DNA of 64,000 nt from Tenacibaculum sp. MAR_2010_89 (GTDB lineage Bacteria > Bacteroidota > Bacteroidia > Flavobacteriales > Flavobacteriaceae), in NCBI RefSeq assembly GCF_900105985.1, contig NZ_FNUB01000005.1:2728001-2792000 (forward strand), written 5' to 3'. A program made the translations under genes and the position numbers. The notes below the pieces were generated by a model, which saw nothing but the letters and a program-made list of their open reading frames with translations, was not told the DNA's origin and made no database searches. Shown here one piece after another: positions 25,192-35,507 of the stretch (positions are counted from its first letter, which is position 1; the number at the start of each line of letters is the position of its first letter).

Positions 25192-26283
25192 TTATACATT
25201 AAATCTAAAGTTCATGATATCACCATCTTGAACAATGTATTCCTTTCCTTCTACTCCTAACTTTCCAGCTTCTTTAACTTTTTGTTCACCACCTAAAGAA
25301 GTATAATCATCATACTTTATAACTTCAGCTCTAATAAAACCTTTTTCAAAATCGGTATGAATTACCCCAGCAGCCTGTGGAGCAGTATCACCTATGTTTA
25401 TAGTCCAAGCTCTTACTTCTTTAACTCCAACAGTAAAATACGTTTGTAAATTTAATAACTTATATGCAGCTCTAATTAAAACTGAGGCACCAGCTTCTTC
25501 AAGACCTATATCAGCCAAAAACATTTGACGCTCTTCGTAATCATCTAATTCAGTAATATCTGCCTCAGTTCCTATTGCTAATACAATAACTTCTGCATTT
25601 TCATCTTTTACTGCTTCTCTTACCTTTTCTACATAAGCATTTCCAGAAACAGCTGAACCTTCATCTACGTTACAAACATATAATACAGGCTTAGAGGTTA
25701 TGAATTGTAATGACTTTACAATCTCTTGATCTTTTTCAGAGAACTCAATAGCTCTAACAGAAACACCTTCTAATAAAGTTTTTTCAACTTTTAGTAAAAC
25801 CTCTAATTCTATTTGAGCTTCTTTGTTTCCAGTTTTAGCAGTTCTTTTTACACGTTCTAAACGTTTTTGAACAGTTTCTAAATCTTTTAACTGTAATTCT
25901 ATATCAATAGTTTCTTTATCTCTTACTGGATCAACAGAAGCATCTACATGAATAATATTATCATTATCAAAACATCTCAATACGTGTATAATAGCATCAG
26001 TTTCTCTAATGTTTGCTAAGAATTGATTTCCTAAACCTTCTCCTTTACTTGCTCCTTTAACTAAACCTGCAATATCAACAATCTCTACAGTTGCTGGCAT
26101 TACCCTTTCAGGATTTACCATACCTTCTAAAACTTGAATTCTTGGGTCTGGTACATTCACCACTCCTATGTTAGGTTCAATAGTACAAAATGGGAAATTT
26201 GCACTCTGCGCTTTAGCATTTGACAAACAATTAAACAATGTCGATTTTCCTACGTTTGGTAATCCTACAATTCCAGCTTTCAT
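25192..26283 (-). CDS. ychF: Ribosome-associated P-loop ATPase/GTPase YchF
   Basis: 363 residues, the usual length. The G1 motif GLPNVGKST is at residues 7-15, followed by PFCTIEPN and DIAGLVKGASKGEGLGN, a coiled-coil region ~125-200, and a C-terminal TGS domain ending in GDIMNFRFNV. YchF/OLA1 proteins are Obg-related, prefer ATP, bind ribosomes and are linked to stress and oxidative responses. A TAnnTTTG box lies 31 nt upstream. Confidence 0.95.
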   Translation of the reverse strand: MKAGIVGLPNVGKSTLFNCLSNAKAQSANFPFCTIEPNIGVVNVPDPRIQVLEGMVNPERVMPATVEIVDIAGLVKGASKGEGLGNQFLANIRETDAIIHVLRCFDNDNIIHVDASVDPVRDKETIDIELQLKDLETVQKRLERVKRTAKTGNKEAQIELEVLLKVEKTLLEGVSVRAIEFSEKDQEIVKSLQFITSKPVLYVCNVDEGSAVSGNAYVEKVREAVKDENAEVIVLAIGTEADITELDDYEERQMFLADIGLEEAGASVLIRAAYKLLNLQTYFTVGVKEVRAWTINIGDTAPQAAGVIHTDFEKGFIRAEVIKYDDYTSLGGEQKVKEAGKLGVEGKEYIVQDGDIMNFRFNV

Positions 26284-26314
26284 TATAATATGTTATTGAT
26301 ATTTTTTGCGAATG

Positions 26315-26322
26315 CAAATATA
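26315..26322 (-). promoter_or_regulatory. -7 promoter box of ychF
   Basis: TATATTTG on the minus strand, 31 nt before the ATG. Confidence 0.5.
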
Positions 26323-26437
26323 GTATATTACTTGGTTTTATGACTATAATTTGTAGAACCTAATACAACTAGTTTAACAGTTTTTTATCATATTAATATT
26401 TTTTTCACTACATTTATCGGGAATTAACTACTAATTA

Positions 26438-27004
26438 ATGAGTAATTTATCTGATGACATTTTATGGAAATCATTAAAAGAAGGTGATCTTAAAGCTTTT
26501 TCTGTACTATTCAAAAAGTTTTATCCTCCTCTATTTAGTTATGGTCTAAAAATTTCAAAAGATCCTGTTATTACTGAAGATTCTTTACAAGATTTCTTTG
26601 TATATATATTTGAACACAAAGAAAACTTAAGTGACTTAGATAAGATTGCTCCTTACTTATTTTCTTCTTACAGACGATTTATTATTAAGAGAATAAACAA
26701 GATTAAAAAATATTCAATAGTTAGAAACATTGATAAAAATATTGTTGATATAAATTTTACCCCAGAAGAGTTTATAACTAACCAAGAATCAACAACCTTT
26801 AGAAATAAAAACCTTACCAAACTAGTCAACGAACTACCCAAAAGACAAAAAGAAGTTATTTATTTAAAATTTCATTGTAATTTAAAAGCTAAAGAAATAG
26901 CAGAAACAATGGATATTAACTATCAAAGTGTAATAAATATACTTCATAAAGCTATTAAAAATTTAAGAGAAGAAATGGCTATTTTACAATTATTAAATTC
27001 ATAA
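26438..27004 (+). CDS. ECF-type sigma factor
   Basis: 188 residues with sigma-2 (roughly 20-85, around SLQDFFVYIFE) and sigma-4 (roughly 130-182, around LPKRQKEVIYLKF and the HTH ending INILHKAIKNLR). It heads a run sigma, FecR, TonB receptor, TonB receptor, the standard Bacteroidetes layout for cell-surface signalling: receptor occupancy is passed through the FecR protein to release the sigma factor, which then activates the receptor genes. Confidence 0.92.
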   Translation: MSNLSDDILWKSLKEGDLKAFSVLFKKFYPPLFSYGLKISKDPVITEDSLQDFFVYIFEHKENLSDLDKIAPYLFSSYRRFIIKRINKIKKYSIVRNIDKNIVDINFTPEEFITNQESTTFRNKNLTKLVNELPKRQKEVIYLKFHCNLKAKEIAETMDINYQSVINILHKAIKNLREEMAILQLLNS

Positions 27005-27081
27005 ATTTGCGGGATTAAAAAGAGTATATATATAAAATAATGTACTTTATATATATACACAGTTAGTATTACTATAATTTA

Positions 27082-28080
27082 ATGGCTAAAAGGACGTATA
27101 ATACAATTCATGATTTTTTAAATGATTCATCATTTAAAAACTGGGCTCATAACAGTCAGTTATCTGATATTTCTTTTTGGGATTTTTGGTTAAAAAACAA
27201 TCCTTTAAAGAAAGATATTGCTTATGAAGCACGTGATATATTACTAGGCATTAATTTTAAAAAAACGTCTATACCAGAAGAAAAGTTAAATATTGAGTGG
27301 AACAAACTTGAAACTAAACTAAAAGCTACTCAAAACAAAAAAAATAATATTTTAAATAAAAAATATTTAACTCTAATTAGTGTTGCTGCAAGTATTTTAA
27401 TATTGATTTCTGTAGGTATATATACTACTTTTTTAAACTCATCGTATATTACTCATAAAACAGCATATGGTGAAACGTTAGATTTAAAATTAAAAGATGG
27501 TACTTCTGTTACATTAAACTCTAACTCTAGCATTACATATAAAAATAATAATGTTAGAAAAGTATGGCTTAAAGGTGAGGCTTATTTTAAAGTTAATAAA
27601 AAAGAAACCACTAACGCAAAATTTTGGGTAAATACCGATGACCTAAAAGTAGAAGTATATGGAACAGAATTTAACGTTAATACTAAAAAAGAAAAAACAA
27701 AAGTATATTTAGAAGAAGGTAGTATTTGGTTAACTATGAATAATGGAAAATCTAAAAAAATGATACCGGGTAACTATATTGAATACTCATCTGAATATAA
27801 AAAAATAACAGTTGATGAAAAATTAATTTCAAATGAAGAGAAAACATCTTGGAAAAATGGAAAGTTAATTTTTAACAACTATACATTAGAAGAAGCATTA
27901 AACAAGGTAACAGATACCTATGGAGTAAATTTCACTTATAAAAACCCTGAAACTAAAGCGTTTTTAATTACTGGAATAGTTCCTACAACTAATTTAGATA
28001 TCTGTTTAAATGCTATAAAAAAATCAACAAATATTATTATTAAAAAAGAAAATACTAAATTAGTGGTTTATAAAAAATAA
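27082..28080 (+). CDS. FecR family anti-sigma factor
   Basis: 332 residues: a cytoplasmic N-terminal segment (1-93) to bind the sigma factor, one membrane helix (~94-116), and a periplasmic FecR beta-domain (~125-240) with the family's TAYGE, LKDGTSVTLNSNS and VYGTEFNV patterns, then an STN-like C-terminal region. It senses the N-terminal signalling domain of the receptor encoded 16 bp downstream. It lies 77 bp after the sigma gene. Confidence 0.92.
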   Translation: MAKRTYNTIHDFLNDSSFKNWAHNSQLSDISFWDFWLKNNPLKKDIAYEARDILLGINFKKTSIPEEKLNIEWNKLETKLKATQNKKNNILNKKYLTLISVAASILILISVGIYTTFLNSSYITHKTAYGETLDLKLKDGTSVTLNSNSSITYKNNNVRKVWLKGEAYFKVNKKETTNAKFWVNTDDLKVEVYGTEFNVNTKKEKTKVYLEEGSIWLTMNNGKSKKMIPGNYIEYSSEYKKITVDEKLISNEEKTSWKNGKLIFNNYTLEEALNKVTDTYGVNFTYKNPETKAFLITGIVPTTNLDICLNAIKKSTNIIIKKENTKLVVYKK

Positions 28081-28096
28081 CCAACCACCTTTTTTA

Positions 28097-31027
28097 ATGT
28101 CCAAAAAGAATACTAAAATACATTTTATACTATTCTTTGCTTGCCTTTTTTATTTTCTTACTAGCTATTCTCAAAATAAAAAACAGTTACTTCTTAGTGA
28201 TGCTTTAAATATAATAAGCAATAAACATAAGGTGTTTTTTACCTATAACCCTGTTGTTATAAAAGATCAAAAAGTAGAAGTTCAAAACTTACAAAAGCTC
28301 CCACTAAATCAGTCAATTGAATTATTAAAAAAATTAACTTCTTACAAAATAGATTATCTAGGAAACAACTATTATGTATTGTATGCTTCAATAAAAAATA
28401 AATATTATACAAATCAAAAATCATTATACAATACACAATTAAAACTATTAAAAGATAGTATCAATAAAAAAGAGGAAGAAGTTACAGTACGAGGAATTGT
28501 ACTTAATCAATATTATCAACCAATAAAAAAAGTTAATATTATTGAAAGTAATACCCAAAATGGAACCATTTCTAGAAATGACGGATCTTTTGAGTTAAAG
28601 CTTCTTATAAATAATCCTATCATATTTACTCATATAGGATATAAAACAGAAATTGTTCAAACAAAAAATAAATTTTTAAGAGTATTATTAAAATCGGGAA
28701 TTGAATTAGATGAAATATTAATAGTCGGGTCTAGAAATAATCAAAGAAAGAAAGTAGACTCACCTGTATCAACCGATGTTATCGAAATAGATAATATTAA
28801 AAAGAAAAGTGAATTTTTAGAGGTAAATCAGTTTATTCAAAATGAAATTCCTTCATTTAATGCTACTAAACAATCAGGTTCAGATGGAGCTGATCATATT
28901 GTTCCTGCAACATACAGAGGATTAGGACCAGATCAAACATTAGTTTTAATTAATGGTAAAAGAAGACATCAAGCATCACTTATCAATTTATACGGAACAA
29001 GAGGTAGAGGGAATTCTGGTACAGATTTAAATGCTATTCCTGCCTCTGCAATTAAAAGAATAGAAGTTCTTAAAGATGGAGCCTCTGCTCAATATGGTTC
29101 TGATGCTATCGCAGGTGTTATAAATATAGTTTTAAAAGATAATGTTAATCAAACAAATATAAATTCAACTGTAGGGTTTTATAATGCAAATAATAATTCA
29201 GATCAAAGTAAAAAAGGTATCGATGGATTTACCTATAAAGCTGATGTAAATTACGGAACTAAAATTAATAAAAATGGTTTTGTAAATGTTTCAGCAGAGT
29301 TTCTTTCTAAAGATCATACATTTAGAAATGGTACAAATGTTCGACAAAAATATGGCGATGCAGCACTAAAAAGTAGTAATTTATTCATCAATTCTGAAAT
29401 ACCTATTTCCCCTACAATGAGAGCTTACACAAATGGAGGATATAGTTTTAAAAACACTGAAGCTTATGCTTTTACTAGAACTTCAGATAGTGAAAGAAAT
29501 ATAATAAGTATTTATCCAAATGGATTTAATCCAATGATTACTTCTAACATTTCAGATAAGTCATTTACACTAGGTTTAAAAGGAAAATTAAAAGGATGGA
29601 ATATTGACTTTAGTAACACGTATGGAAAAAATAATTTCCATTATTTCATAAAAGAAACTCTAAATGCTACACTTCTAGATAAATCTCCAAAAGAATTTGA
29701 TGCTGGTGGGCATAGCTTAAGTCAAAATACAACAAACTTTGATATTTCAAAATATTTTCGATCCACTTTTAAAGGCCTAAACATTGCCTTAGGTTTAGAA
29801 AATAGAATTGAAAGTTATAAGATTTTTGCTGGAGAAGAAGGCTCTTATGCTTCCTATGACCTTAATGGTAATATTGTTAATAGTAATACACCTATTAATC
29901 AAATACCTACCTTAAACAATAAAATAAGACCTGGAGGATCTCAAGGTTTTCCTGGGTACTCGCCCTTAAATAAAGTAAACAGAAATCGTACAAGTTTTAG
30001 TTTATATTTTGATAGCGAAATAGATTTTTCAAAAAAGTGGCTTCTAACAACAGCTTTTCGTTATGAAAATTATAGTGATTTTGGAAACACTATTAATACT
30101 AAAATTGCTACTAGGTTTAAAGTTACTTCAACAACAAATTTAAGAGCATCATTTAGTACAGGTTTTAGAGCTCCTTCATTAGCTCAAATTTATTATAATT
30201 TAAAATTCACCAACTACATAGATAACAAACCTGTTGAATCATTTTTAATAGCTAACAACAACCCAATCACTAACAAGTTTGGAATTAAACAGTTAAAAGA
30301 AGAAAAAGCTGTTAACTATAGTTTAGGTATAAGTCACAAAGCAAGTAAAAATTTACAATTCTTTATCGACTCTTATTATATTTTTATAAAAGATAGAATT
30401 ATTTTGAGTGGAAATTTTGATGCATCAAGTATTGACCCTAATGTTCAAAATGTTCAATTCTTTGCTAATGGGGTTAACACTTCAACTTACGGATTAGATT
30501 TTAAACTTAATTGGTGTAAAAAATTTACAGCTTCAAAACTCTTTATTAATTTTTCAGGAAATTTTAATAAGATGAAAATTACAAGGATAAACAATAAAGA
30601 TCTTGATTTAAAAACATTTTTTGGAACAAGAGAACAATATTTTTTACTTGCTTCAGCTCCGAAACATAAATTAATTTTAAATGCTATTTACAGTAATAAA
30701 AATATATCATTAAGTTCAAGTATAACAAGGTTTAGTAGTCTTAGATTACTTGATTGGCAAATAAATAAGCCGCTTAGTGATTTTAACAACTCTCCTGAAG
30801 AAAGATTATCAGCCTCAATAGATGACTATGATGCAAAATACACTTTAGATAGTCATTTTTCTTATAAATTATCAAAAAATTATTCAATTCAAATTGGTGT
30901 CAACAATCTATTTAACACCTACCCTACTCAACAAGGCGGAAATACTGATAGTGGAGGTCTATGGGATGCTGTTCAAATGGGTAGTAATGGAGCTTTCTAT
31001 TACAGTAAATTTTCTGTTAATTTTTAA
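28097..31027 (+). CDS. TonB-dependent receptor with STN signalling domain
   Basis: 976 residues: a signal peptide (1-26), an STN signalling domain (~30-97) that contacts the FecR protein, a carboxypeptidase-regulatory-like domain (~122-200), a plug (~215-340, with LKDGASAQYGSDAIAGVINIVLK), and a 22-strand-type barrel with FSTGFRAPSLAQIYY. It imports a large ligand (siderophore, cofactor or oligosaccharide) across the outer membrane. There is no SusD partner, which argues against a classic polysaccharide locus. Ligand unknown. Confidence 0.92.
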   Translation: MSKKNTKIHFILFFACLFYFLTSYSQNKKQLLLSDALNIISNKHKVFFTYNPVVIKDQKVEVQNLQKLPLNQSIELLKKLTSYKIDYLGNNYYVLYASIKNKYYTNQKSLYNTQLKLLKDSINKKEEEVTVRGIVLNQYYQPIKKVNIIESNTQNGTISRNDGSFELKLLINNPIIFTHIGYKTEIVQTKNKFLRVLLKSGIELDEILIVGSRNNQRKKVDSPVSTDVIEIDNIKKKSEFLEVNQFIQNEIPSFNATKQSGSDGADHIVPATYRGLGPDQTLVLINGKRRHQASLINLYGTRGRGNSGTDLNAIPASAIKRIEVLKDGASAQYGSDAIAGVINIVLKDNVNQTNINSTVGFYNANNNSDQSKKGIDGFTYKADVNYGTKINKNGFVNVSAEFLSKDHTFRNGTNVRQKYGDAALKSSNLFINSEIPISPTMRAYTNGGYSFKNTEAYAFTRTSDSERNIISIYPNGFNPMITSNISDKSFTLGLKGKLKGWNIDFSNTYGKNNFHYFIKETLNATLLDKSPKEFDAGGHSLSQNTTNFDISKYFRSTFKGLNIALGLENRIESYKIFAGEEGSYASYDLNGNIVNSNTPINQIPTLNNKIRPGGSQGFPGYSPLNKVNRNRTSFSLYFDSEIDFSKKWLLTTAFRYENYSDFGNTINTKIATRFKVTSTTNLRASFSTGFRAPSLAQIYYNLKFTNYIDNKPVESFLIANNNPITNKFGIKQLKEEKAVNYSLGISHKASKNLQFFIDSYYIFIKDRIILSGNFDASSIDPNVQNVQFFANGVNTSTYGLDFKLNWCKKFTASKLFINFSGNFNKMKITRINNKDLDLKTFFGTREQYFLLASAPKHKLILNAIYSNKNISLSSSITRFSSLRLLDWQINKPLSDFNNSPEERLSASIDDYDAKYTLDSHFSYKLSKNYSIQIGVNNLFNTYPTQQGGNTDSGGLWDAVQMGSNGAFYYSKFSVNF

Positions 31028-31158
31028 CTTTATTTTAACTTCTTTCAAAAAAACAGAGTATAGAAAAATAAAACTCAACTTAATAATAATACAAGGCTAC
31101 TGTTAATAAAATAACAAAACAGCAAAAACCTTCTTAATTATTAACTAAATTTTTATTT

Positions 31159-33816
31159 ATGAAAAAACTTTTCACGTTACTCTTTACAATTGTATTTAGT
31201 GGTTTTACATGGGCACAAATGCAAATTTCTGGAACAGTCACAGACTCTAACAATGATGCCCTACCTGGCGCAAATATCATTGAAAAAGGCACACAAAATG
31301 GTGCAAATACTGATTTTGATGGAAAATTTAACCTGACAGTCCAAGAAGGAGCAATACTTGTTGTTAGTTTTTCTGGATATGAAACACAGGAAGTTTCAGT
31401 TAATGGTAAAAAAGTATTTAATATTGTTTTAAAAGAAGGATTAGAACTTGATGAAGTAATTATAACAGGTAGTAGAACTCCTTCTAGAAGTAATACTACA
31501 AGTTCATTACCAATTGATGTTGTTGGTGTAAAAGAACTACAAGCAACCGGTCAAACAACTTTTGATAAAGCTTTACAGTATAAAATACCATCATTTAATA
31601 CAGTACAAACACCTGTTAATGATGCTACTTCATTACTTGATCCATATGAAATTAGAAATATGGGACCAAGTAGAACGCTTATACTTATTAATGGTAAACG
31701 TAAAAACTTAAGTTCATTATTATATACACAAACATCTCCTGGTAGAGGTGAAACAGGTGCTGATATCTCTGGTATCCCAACTGACGCAATTGAAACTATT
31801 CAAATTTTACGTGATGGTGCATCTGCTCAATATGGTTCTGATGCTATTGCTGGTGTAATGAATATCATTTTAAAAAAGGATTATAAAAATGGTTCTGCAA
31901 CATTTAGATCTGGAATTACTGGTGAAGGAGATGGTGAAATGCTTGGTGTTAGTGTAAATAATGGAAGTAGATTTGGTAAAAAAGGTTTTATAAACTACAC
32001 TATTGATTTTTCAAAAACTAAAATGGCTAACAGACCAGGTACTGTAGATGCTGAAGGTGAAGCTGCCGATTTTGGAGCTAATATTAATTTTGTAAATGAA
32101 TTTTTAGGACGTAAACCAGATGCTGGTAATATTAATGCTTCTCCTGAAACTACTGCTGCAAAATTCTTAATTAACGGTAGCCATGATTTAAGTGAAAATT
32201 CTGATTTATATTTCAATGCTGCCTATGTATATAAAATGGTTAACAGTTTTGCTAACTATAGAACTCCATATTGGAGAACTATTGGTGATTTTCCATATTT
32301 AGCTAACTTCTTCCCGGGAAGTCACCCAACAAATGCTGGTGGTTATGATGGATACCTTCCTACTTTTGAAGGTCTTTTAGGAGATTATAATGCTACAGTG
32401 GGTATTAAATCAACTATTAATGACTGGAATGTTGATGGTAGTATTACTGTAGGTGGTAACAAACAAACCTATACTGTTAGTAATTCTCATAATAGGAGTA
32501 CAATTCTTGACTCTAATAATGAAAATATTTATAGAGAAAATAGTCCTATATCTTTTAAACCAGGAGGTACTGCTTTTAGTCATGTAGTAGGAAATTTAGA
32601 TATTTCAAAAATATTATCAGATAATGTATCTATTGCAGTAGGTACTGAATTTAGAGCTGAAGATTTTGAAGTAATTCAAGGTGGTTTAGCTTCTTATGAT
32701 GGAATTGGTGCCGATTCATTTGCTGGTAACAGACCAGAAAATTCTGGAGAATTCAACCGTTACAACTTAGGTGGATATTTTAGTGTTGAATGGGATGCTA
32801 CTAAAGATTTTCAGTTAAACGGTACTGTTAGGGCTGAAAACTATTCAGATTTTGGAAGTACTTTTGTTTGGAAAGTAAGCTCACGTTATAAGTTTGCTGA
32901 TGATAAATATACAATAAGAGCATCTGCTTCTACAGGATTTAGAGCTCCTACTTTACATCAAATATATACACAAAAGAAACAATATAGTTTTGTTGCTGGT
33001 TCAGGTATTCAAGTGAGTGGATTAATTAATAATGTTTCTAGAGAAGCTAGACAATTAGGGGTTCCTAGATTAAAAGCTGAAGAATCTACAAACTTTACTG
33101 TTGGTATTGGAGGTAAGCCATTCAATAACTTTAGTTTTACTTTAGATTATTATAATATTGAAGTTGAAGATAGAATTGTTTTAAGTAATGAACTTTCAAC
33201 TTCATTCGGAACTGTTAGTTATTTTGCAAATGCAATTAACACAAGAACGTCTGGATTAGATGTTGTAATTGGTTATAAGAATTTAGAATTAGGAAATGGT
33301 AAATTAGGCTTTAACTTATCTGGTAACTATACATTTGAAAATGGTAGAACTGATAACAATGGTAGTGCTTTAATTGACGCAACTCAGGAAGCTTTATTAT
33401 TTACTTCAAGACCAAATACTAAATGGATTTTAGGAGCAACATATGATGTTGGTAACTTTGGATTTACTTTAAACAACACTTACTTTGGAACAACGAAGTT
33501 TAAGCAAGCTGGTATGGACAGTAACTTAAGAACTGAGTTTACTCCACAAATTGTAACTGACTTAGGTGTGAACTATAATATAGATGATAATTGGACAGTA
33601 GCTTTCAATGCTAATAACATTTTAAGCGTATTACCAGAATGGAGTTTTAAAGCTGAAAACGCAGCTGGACAAGCAATTTTAAATGACCCTGCACAAGTTA
33701 AAACACAATCCAACTTAATTACTTTTAACCAACGTTATTCTCAAATGACATACGATGGTTACCATTTCAGTCAATTAGGATCTATGTTTAACTTATCAGT
33801 TAATTACAAGTTTTAA
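31159..33816 (+). CDS. TonB-dependent receptor, second copy, without STN domain
   Basis: 885 residues: a signal peptide (1-19), a carboxypeptidase-regulatory-like domain (~21-97), a plug (~105-235, with LRDGASAQYGSDAIAGVMNIILK) and a barrel. It shares many stretches with the preceding receptor (for instance STGFRAP and the plug motif), so the pair probably arose by duplication. Lacking the STN domain it cannot signal itself, but it may be driven by the same sigma factor. 131 bp separate the two receptor genes. No SusD gene follows. Confidence 0.92.
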   Translation: MKKLFTLLFTIVFSGFTWAQMQISGTVTDSNNDALPGANIIEKGTQNGANTDFDGKFNLTVQEGAILVVSFSGYETQEVSVNGKKVFNIVLKEGLELDEVIITGSRTPSRSNTTSSLPIDVVGVKELQATGQTTFDKALQYKIPSFNTVQTPVNDATSLLDPYEIRNMGPSRTLILINGKRKNLSSLLYTQTSPGRGETGADISGIPTDAIETIQILRDGASAQYGSDAIAGVMNIILKKDYKNGSATFRSGITGEGDGEMLGVSVNNGSRFGKKGFINYTIDFSKTKMANRPGTVDAEGEAADFGANINFVNEFLGRKPDAGNINASPETTAAKFLINGSHDLSENSDLYFNAAYVYKMVNSFANYRTPYWRTIGDFPYLANFFPGSHPTNAGGYDGYLPTFEGLLGDYNATVGIKSTINDWNVDGSITVGGNKQTYTVSNSHNRSTILDSNNENIYRENSPISFKPGGTAFSHVVGNLDISKILSDNVSIAVGTEFRAEDFEVIQGGLASYDGIGADSFAGNRPENSGEFNRYNLGGYFSVEWDATKDFQLNGTVRAENYSDFGSTFVWKVSSRYKFADDKYTIRASASTGFRAPTLHQIYTQKKQYSFVAGSGIQVSGLINNVSREARQLGVPRLKAEESTNFTVGIGGKPFNNFSFTLDYYNIEVEDRIVLSNELSTSFGTVSYFANAINTRTSGLDVVIGYKNLELGNGKLGFNLSGNYTFENGRTDNNGSALIDATQEALLFTSRPNTKWILGATYDVGNFGFTLNNTYFGTTKFKQAGMDSNLRTEFTPQIVTDLGVNYNIDDNWTVAFNANNILSVLPEWSFKAENAAGQAILNDPAQVKTQSNLITFNQRYSQMTYDGYHFSQLGSMFNLSVNYKF

Positions 33817-33854
33817 TAAGATAATTGTCTTTCATTATATTTAATTATATGCAA

Positions 33855-33894
33855 CTAAAACCTCGAAGCATTCCCCTAGCTTCGGGGTTTTATA
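33855..33894 (+). terminator. Intrinsic terminator after the TonB receptor genes
   Basis: AAAACCTCGAAGC / GCTTCGGGGTTTT hairpin (one G-T pair) with an 8-nt loop and a T-rich end. Confidence 0.75.
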
Positions 33895-33924
33895 TTAAAT
33901 AATAAATTAACTTAATTCTGAATA

Positions 33925-34866
33925 TTAGAATTTTATAATTGAATTTTGCTTAGCAATATTAAACCCTCTTTCTTCAACTCTATTTTCAGCATCACTTCCC
34001 TCACCTAATAATGGGTTCGTATGATTAAAATGGATAAAATAGATTTTCTTTTTATCATCATTTGTTAACCCCTCAAACAACTTCATACTTTCTTCAACAA
34101 AAGGATGAGGAACTTCATTCATGTCTCTGTTAATCTCTCCATTTTTAAAAAAGGTTGCATCTAAAAATGCTATATCAACTTGCTTTATATAATCAATAAT
34201 ATTTCTATCCCACTTTTCCCATTTATCAACATCTGGAATAAACAATGCTTTTTTAGAAGTGTTATTAATTAAATAACCAACTGTTTCTGTGTATTCATCT
34301 CTATGTGGTACATGAATTGGAGTTATACTAATTCTTTTATTTAAAACAAATGCTGAATCTTTTTTTAATGCCTTTAACTCAATATTATTGTTAGTTACTA
34401 ACTGACTCCAAGGTCCGTTAGTTTCCAAATATGTTTTCATTCTTGGCATTGTATAAATTGGCATTTTAGTTGCACTCATTGCTTCTCTACCTAAAAACAT
34501 AATTCCTGTATAGTGTCCTATATGGCCATGAGTTAAAAAAATACCATCAGGAATATCTTTATTCTTTGTATAGGTAGATAATAGCTTAGTTTGTTTTGTA
34601 AAATCAGGTGTTGCATCAAACATCCAACTTTCATTAGTTATCGGATCAACCAAACCTATAGAACTAACCATTCTTTCCAAGCTAGAGTTTGTATAAGTTT
34701 TTAAGCAACATTCTTTTTTACAAGCTATTTGCGGATATCCAGCATCTTGTGCAACTCCTAACACTACAAAATAAGGAACACTAGGAATGTTTTTTAGTTT
34801 TTCCTTTTTAACACAAGAAAAAACACATAAAATAAAAATAATATATAGTAGACTTTTAACTTTCAT
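33925..34866 (-). CDS. PqqB-like metallo-beta-lactamase-fold lipoprotein
   Basis: 313 residues. The N-terminus is a lipoprotein signal with a lipobox-type end, FSC (Cys18). The mature part matches PqqB-like MBL hydrolases: VVLGVAQDAGYPQ with a following Cys cluster (CKKECC), the metal motif THGHIGHYTG, HVPHRDE and the C-terminal FIHFNHTNPL. No other PQQ biosynthesis gene is nearby, so a role in PQQ synthesis is not supported; it is more likely an envelope-bound hydrolase. Its stop/start spacing to the next gene on this strand is only 4 bp, so it is co-transcribed with the acyltransferase gene. Confidence 0.85.
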   Translation of the reverse strand: MKVKSLLYIIFILCVFSCVKKEKLKNIPSVPYFVVLGVAQDAGYPQIACKKECCLKTYTNSSLERMVSSIGLVDPITNESWMFDATPDFTKQTKLLSTYTKNKDIPDGIFLTHGHIGHYTGIMFLGREAMSATKMPIYTMPRMKTYLETNGPWSQLVTNNNIELKALKKDSAFVLNKRISITPIHVPHRDEYTETVGYLINNTSKKALFIPDVDKWEKWDRNIIDYIKQVDIAFLDATFFKNGEINRDMNEVPHPFVEESMKLFEGLTNDDKKKIYFIHFNHTNPLLGEGSDAENRVEERGFNIAKQNSIIKF

Positions 34867-34870
34867 ATTC

Positions 34871-35404
34871 TTAAAATAATTCAGGATTAGCTCCTTTTAT
34901 ATCTTTATAAAAAGAATAAAAGTGTTCAAAATCACTTTCCATATTATCAGTAGGATAAAAAGGTTCTGATAAAATTATTTGCTTATGCTCAAAATCAAAG
35001 GCAAACATTATTATAGGTACATTGGCTCCCTTTGCTATGTAATAAAAACCTGTTTTCCATTTATCTACCTTTTTTCTTGTTCCTTCTGGTGATAAAGCTA
35101 AACGAAACTCATCATGCTTATTAAAAACATCTACAATAGCATCTACTTTATTATTACTTTTTGAACGGTCAACCGGTGCACCGCCTAACCATCTAAAAAT
35201 AAAACCAAAAGGAGGCTTGAACAATGATTTTTTTCCTATAAAATTAATTTTTACTCCCCATGAGTTTCTTGCTAAGATCGCTATTGGAAAATCTTTCCAA
35301 CTAGTATGTGGAGCACCAATAACTATATATTTTTTTAATTCTTTAGGAAATTCTCCAACTAACTTCCATCCTAAAATTTTGGTATATATAAACTTAGATA
35401 TCAT
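34871..35404 (-). CDS. 1-acyl-glycerol-3-phosphate acyltransferase-like protein
   Basis: 177 residues of the PlsC/LPLAT superfamily: the catalytic HX4D motif is HTSWKD (about residue 33), followed by the glycerol-phosphate binding region around SPEGTRKKV. It is shorter than typical PlsC (about 240 residues) and has little membrane anchoring, as in the compact LPLAT proteins common in Flavobacteriia. Probably acylates a lysophospholipid or a related lipid at the inner membrane. First gene of a pair with the PqqB-like lipoprotein. Confidence 0.82.
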   Translation of the reverse strand: MISKFIYTKILGWKLVGEFPKELKKYIVIGAPHTSWKDFPIAILARNSWGVKINFIGKKSLFKPPFGFIFRWLGGAPVDRSKSNNKVDAIVDVFNKHDEFRLALSPEGTRKKVDKWKTGFYYIAKGANVPIIMFAFDFEHKQIILSEPFYPTDNMESDFEHFYSFYKDIKGANPELF

Positions 35405-35474
35405 CTCTTATAAAATATGCCTCAATGATACGGTTTTCAGTAACAATAACAAACATTTTTATAATATCTTGCGT

Positions 35475-35482
35475 TATATTTG
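35475..35482 (+). promoter_or_regulatory. -7 promoter box of rmuC
   Basis: TATATTTG, 25 nt before the rmuC ATG. Confidence 0.5.
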
Positions 35483-35507
35483 CTTGTTCAACTAATTTTT
35501 TCATTTA

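Noticed and set aside
33925..34866. PQQ biosynthesis operon
   Set aside because: Only a PqqB-like protein is present and it is a lipoprotein; no pqqA/C/D/E nearby.
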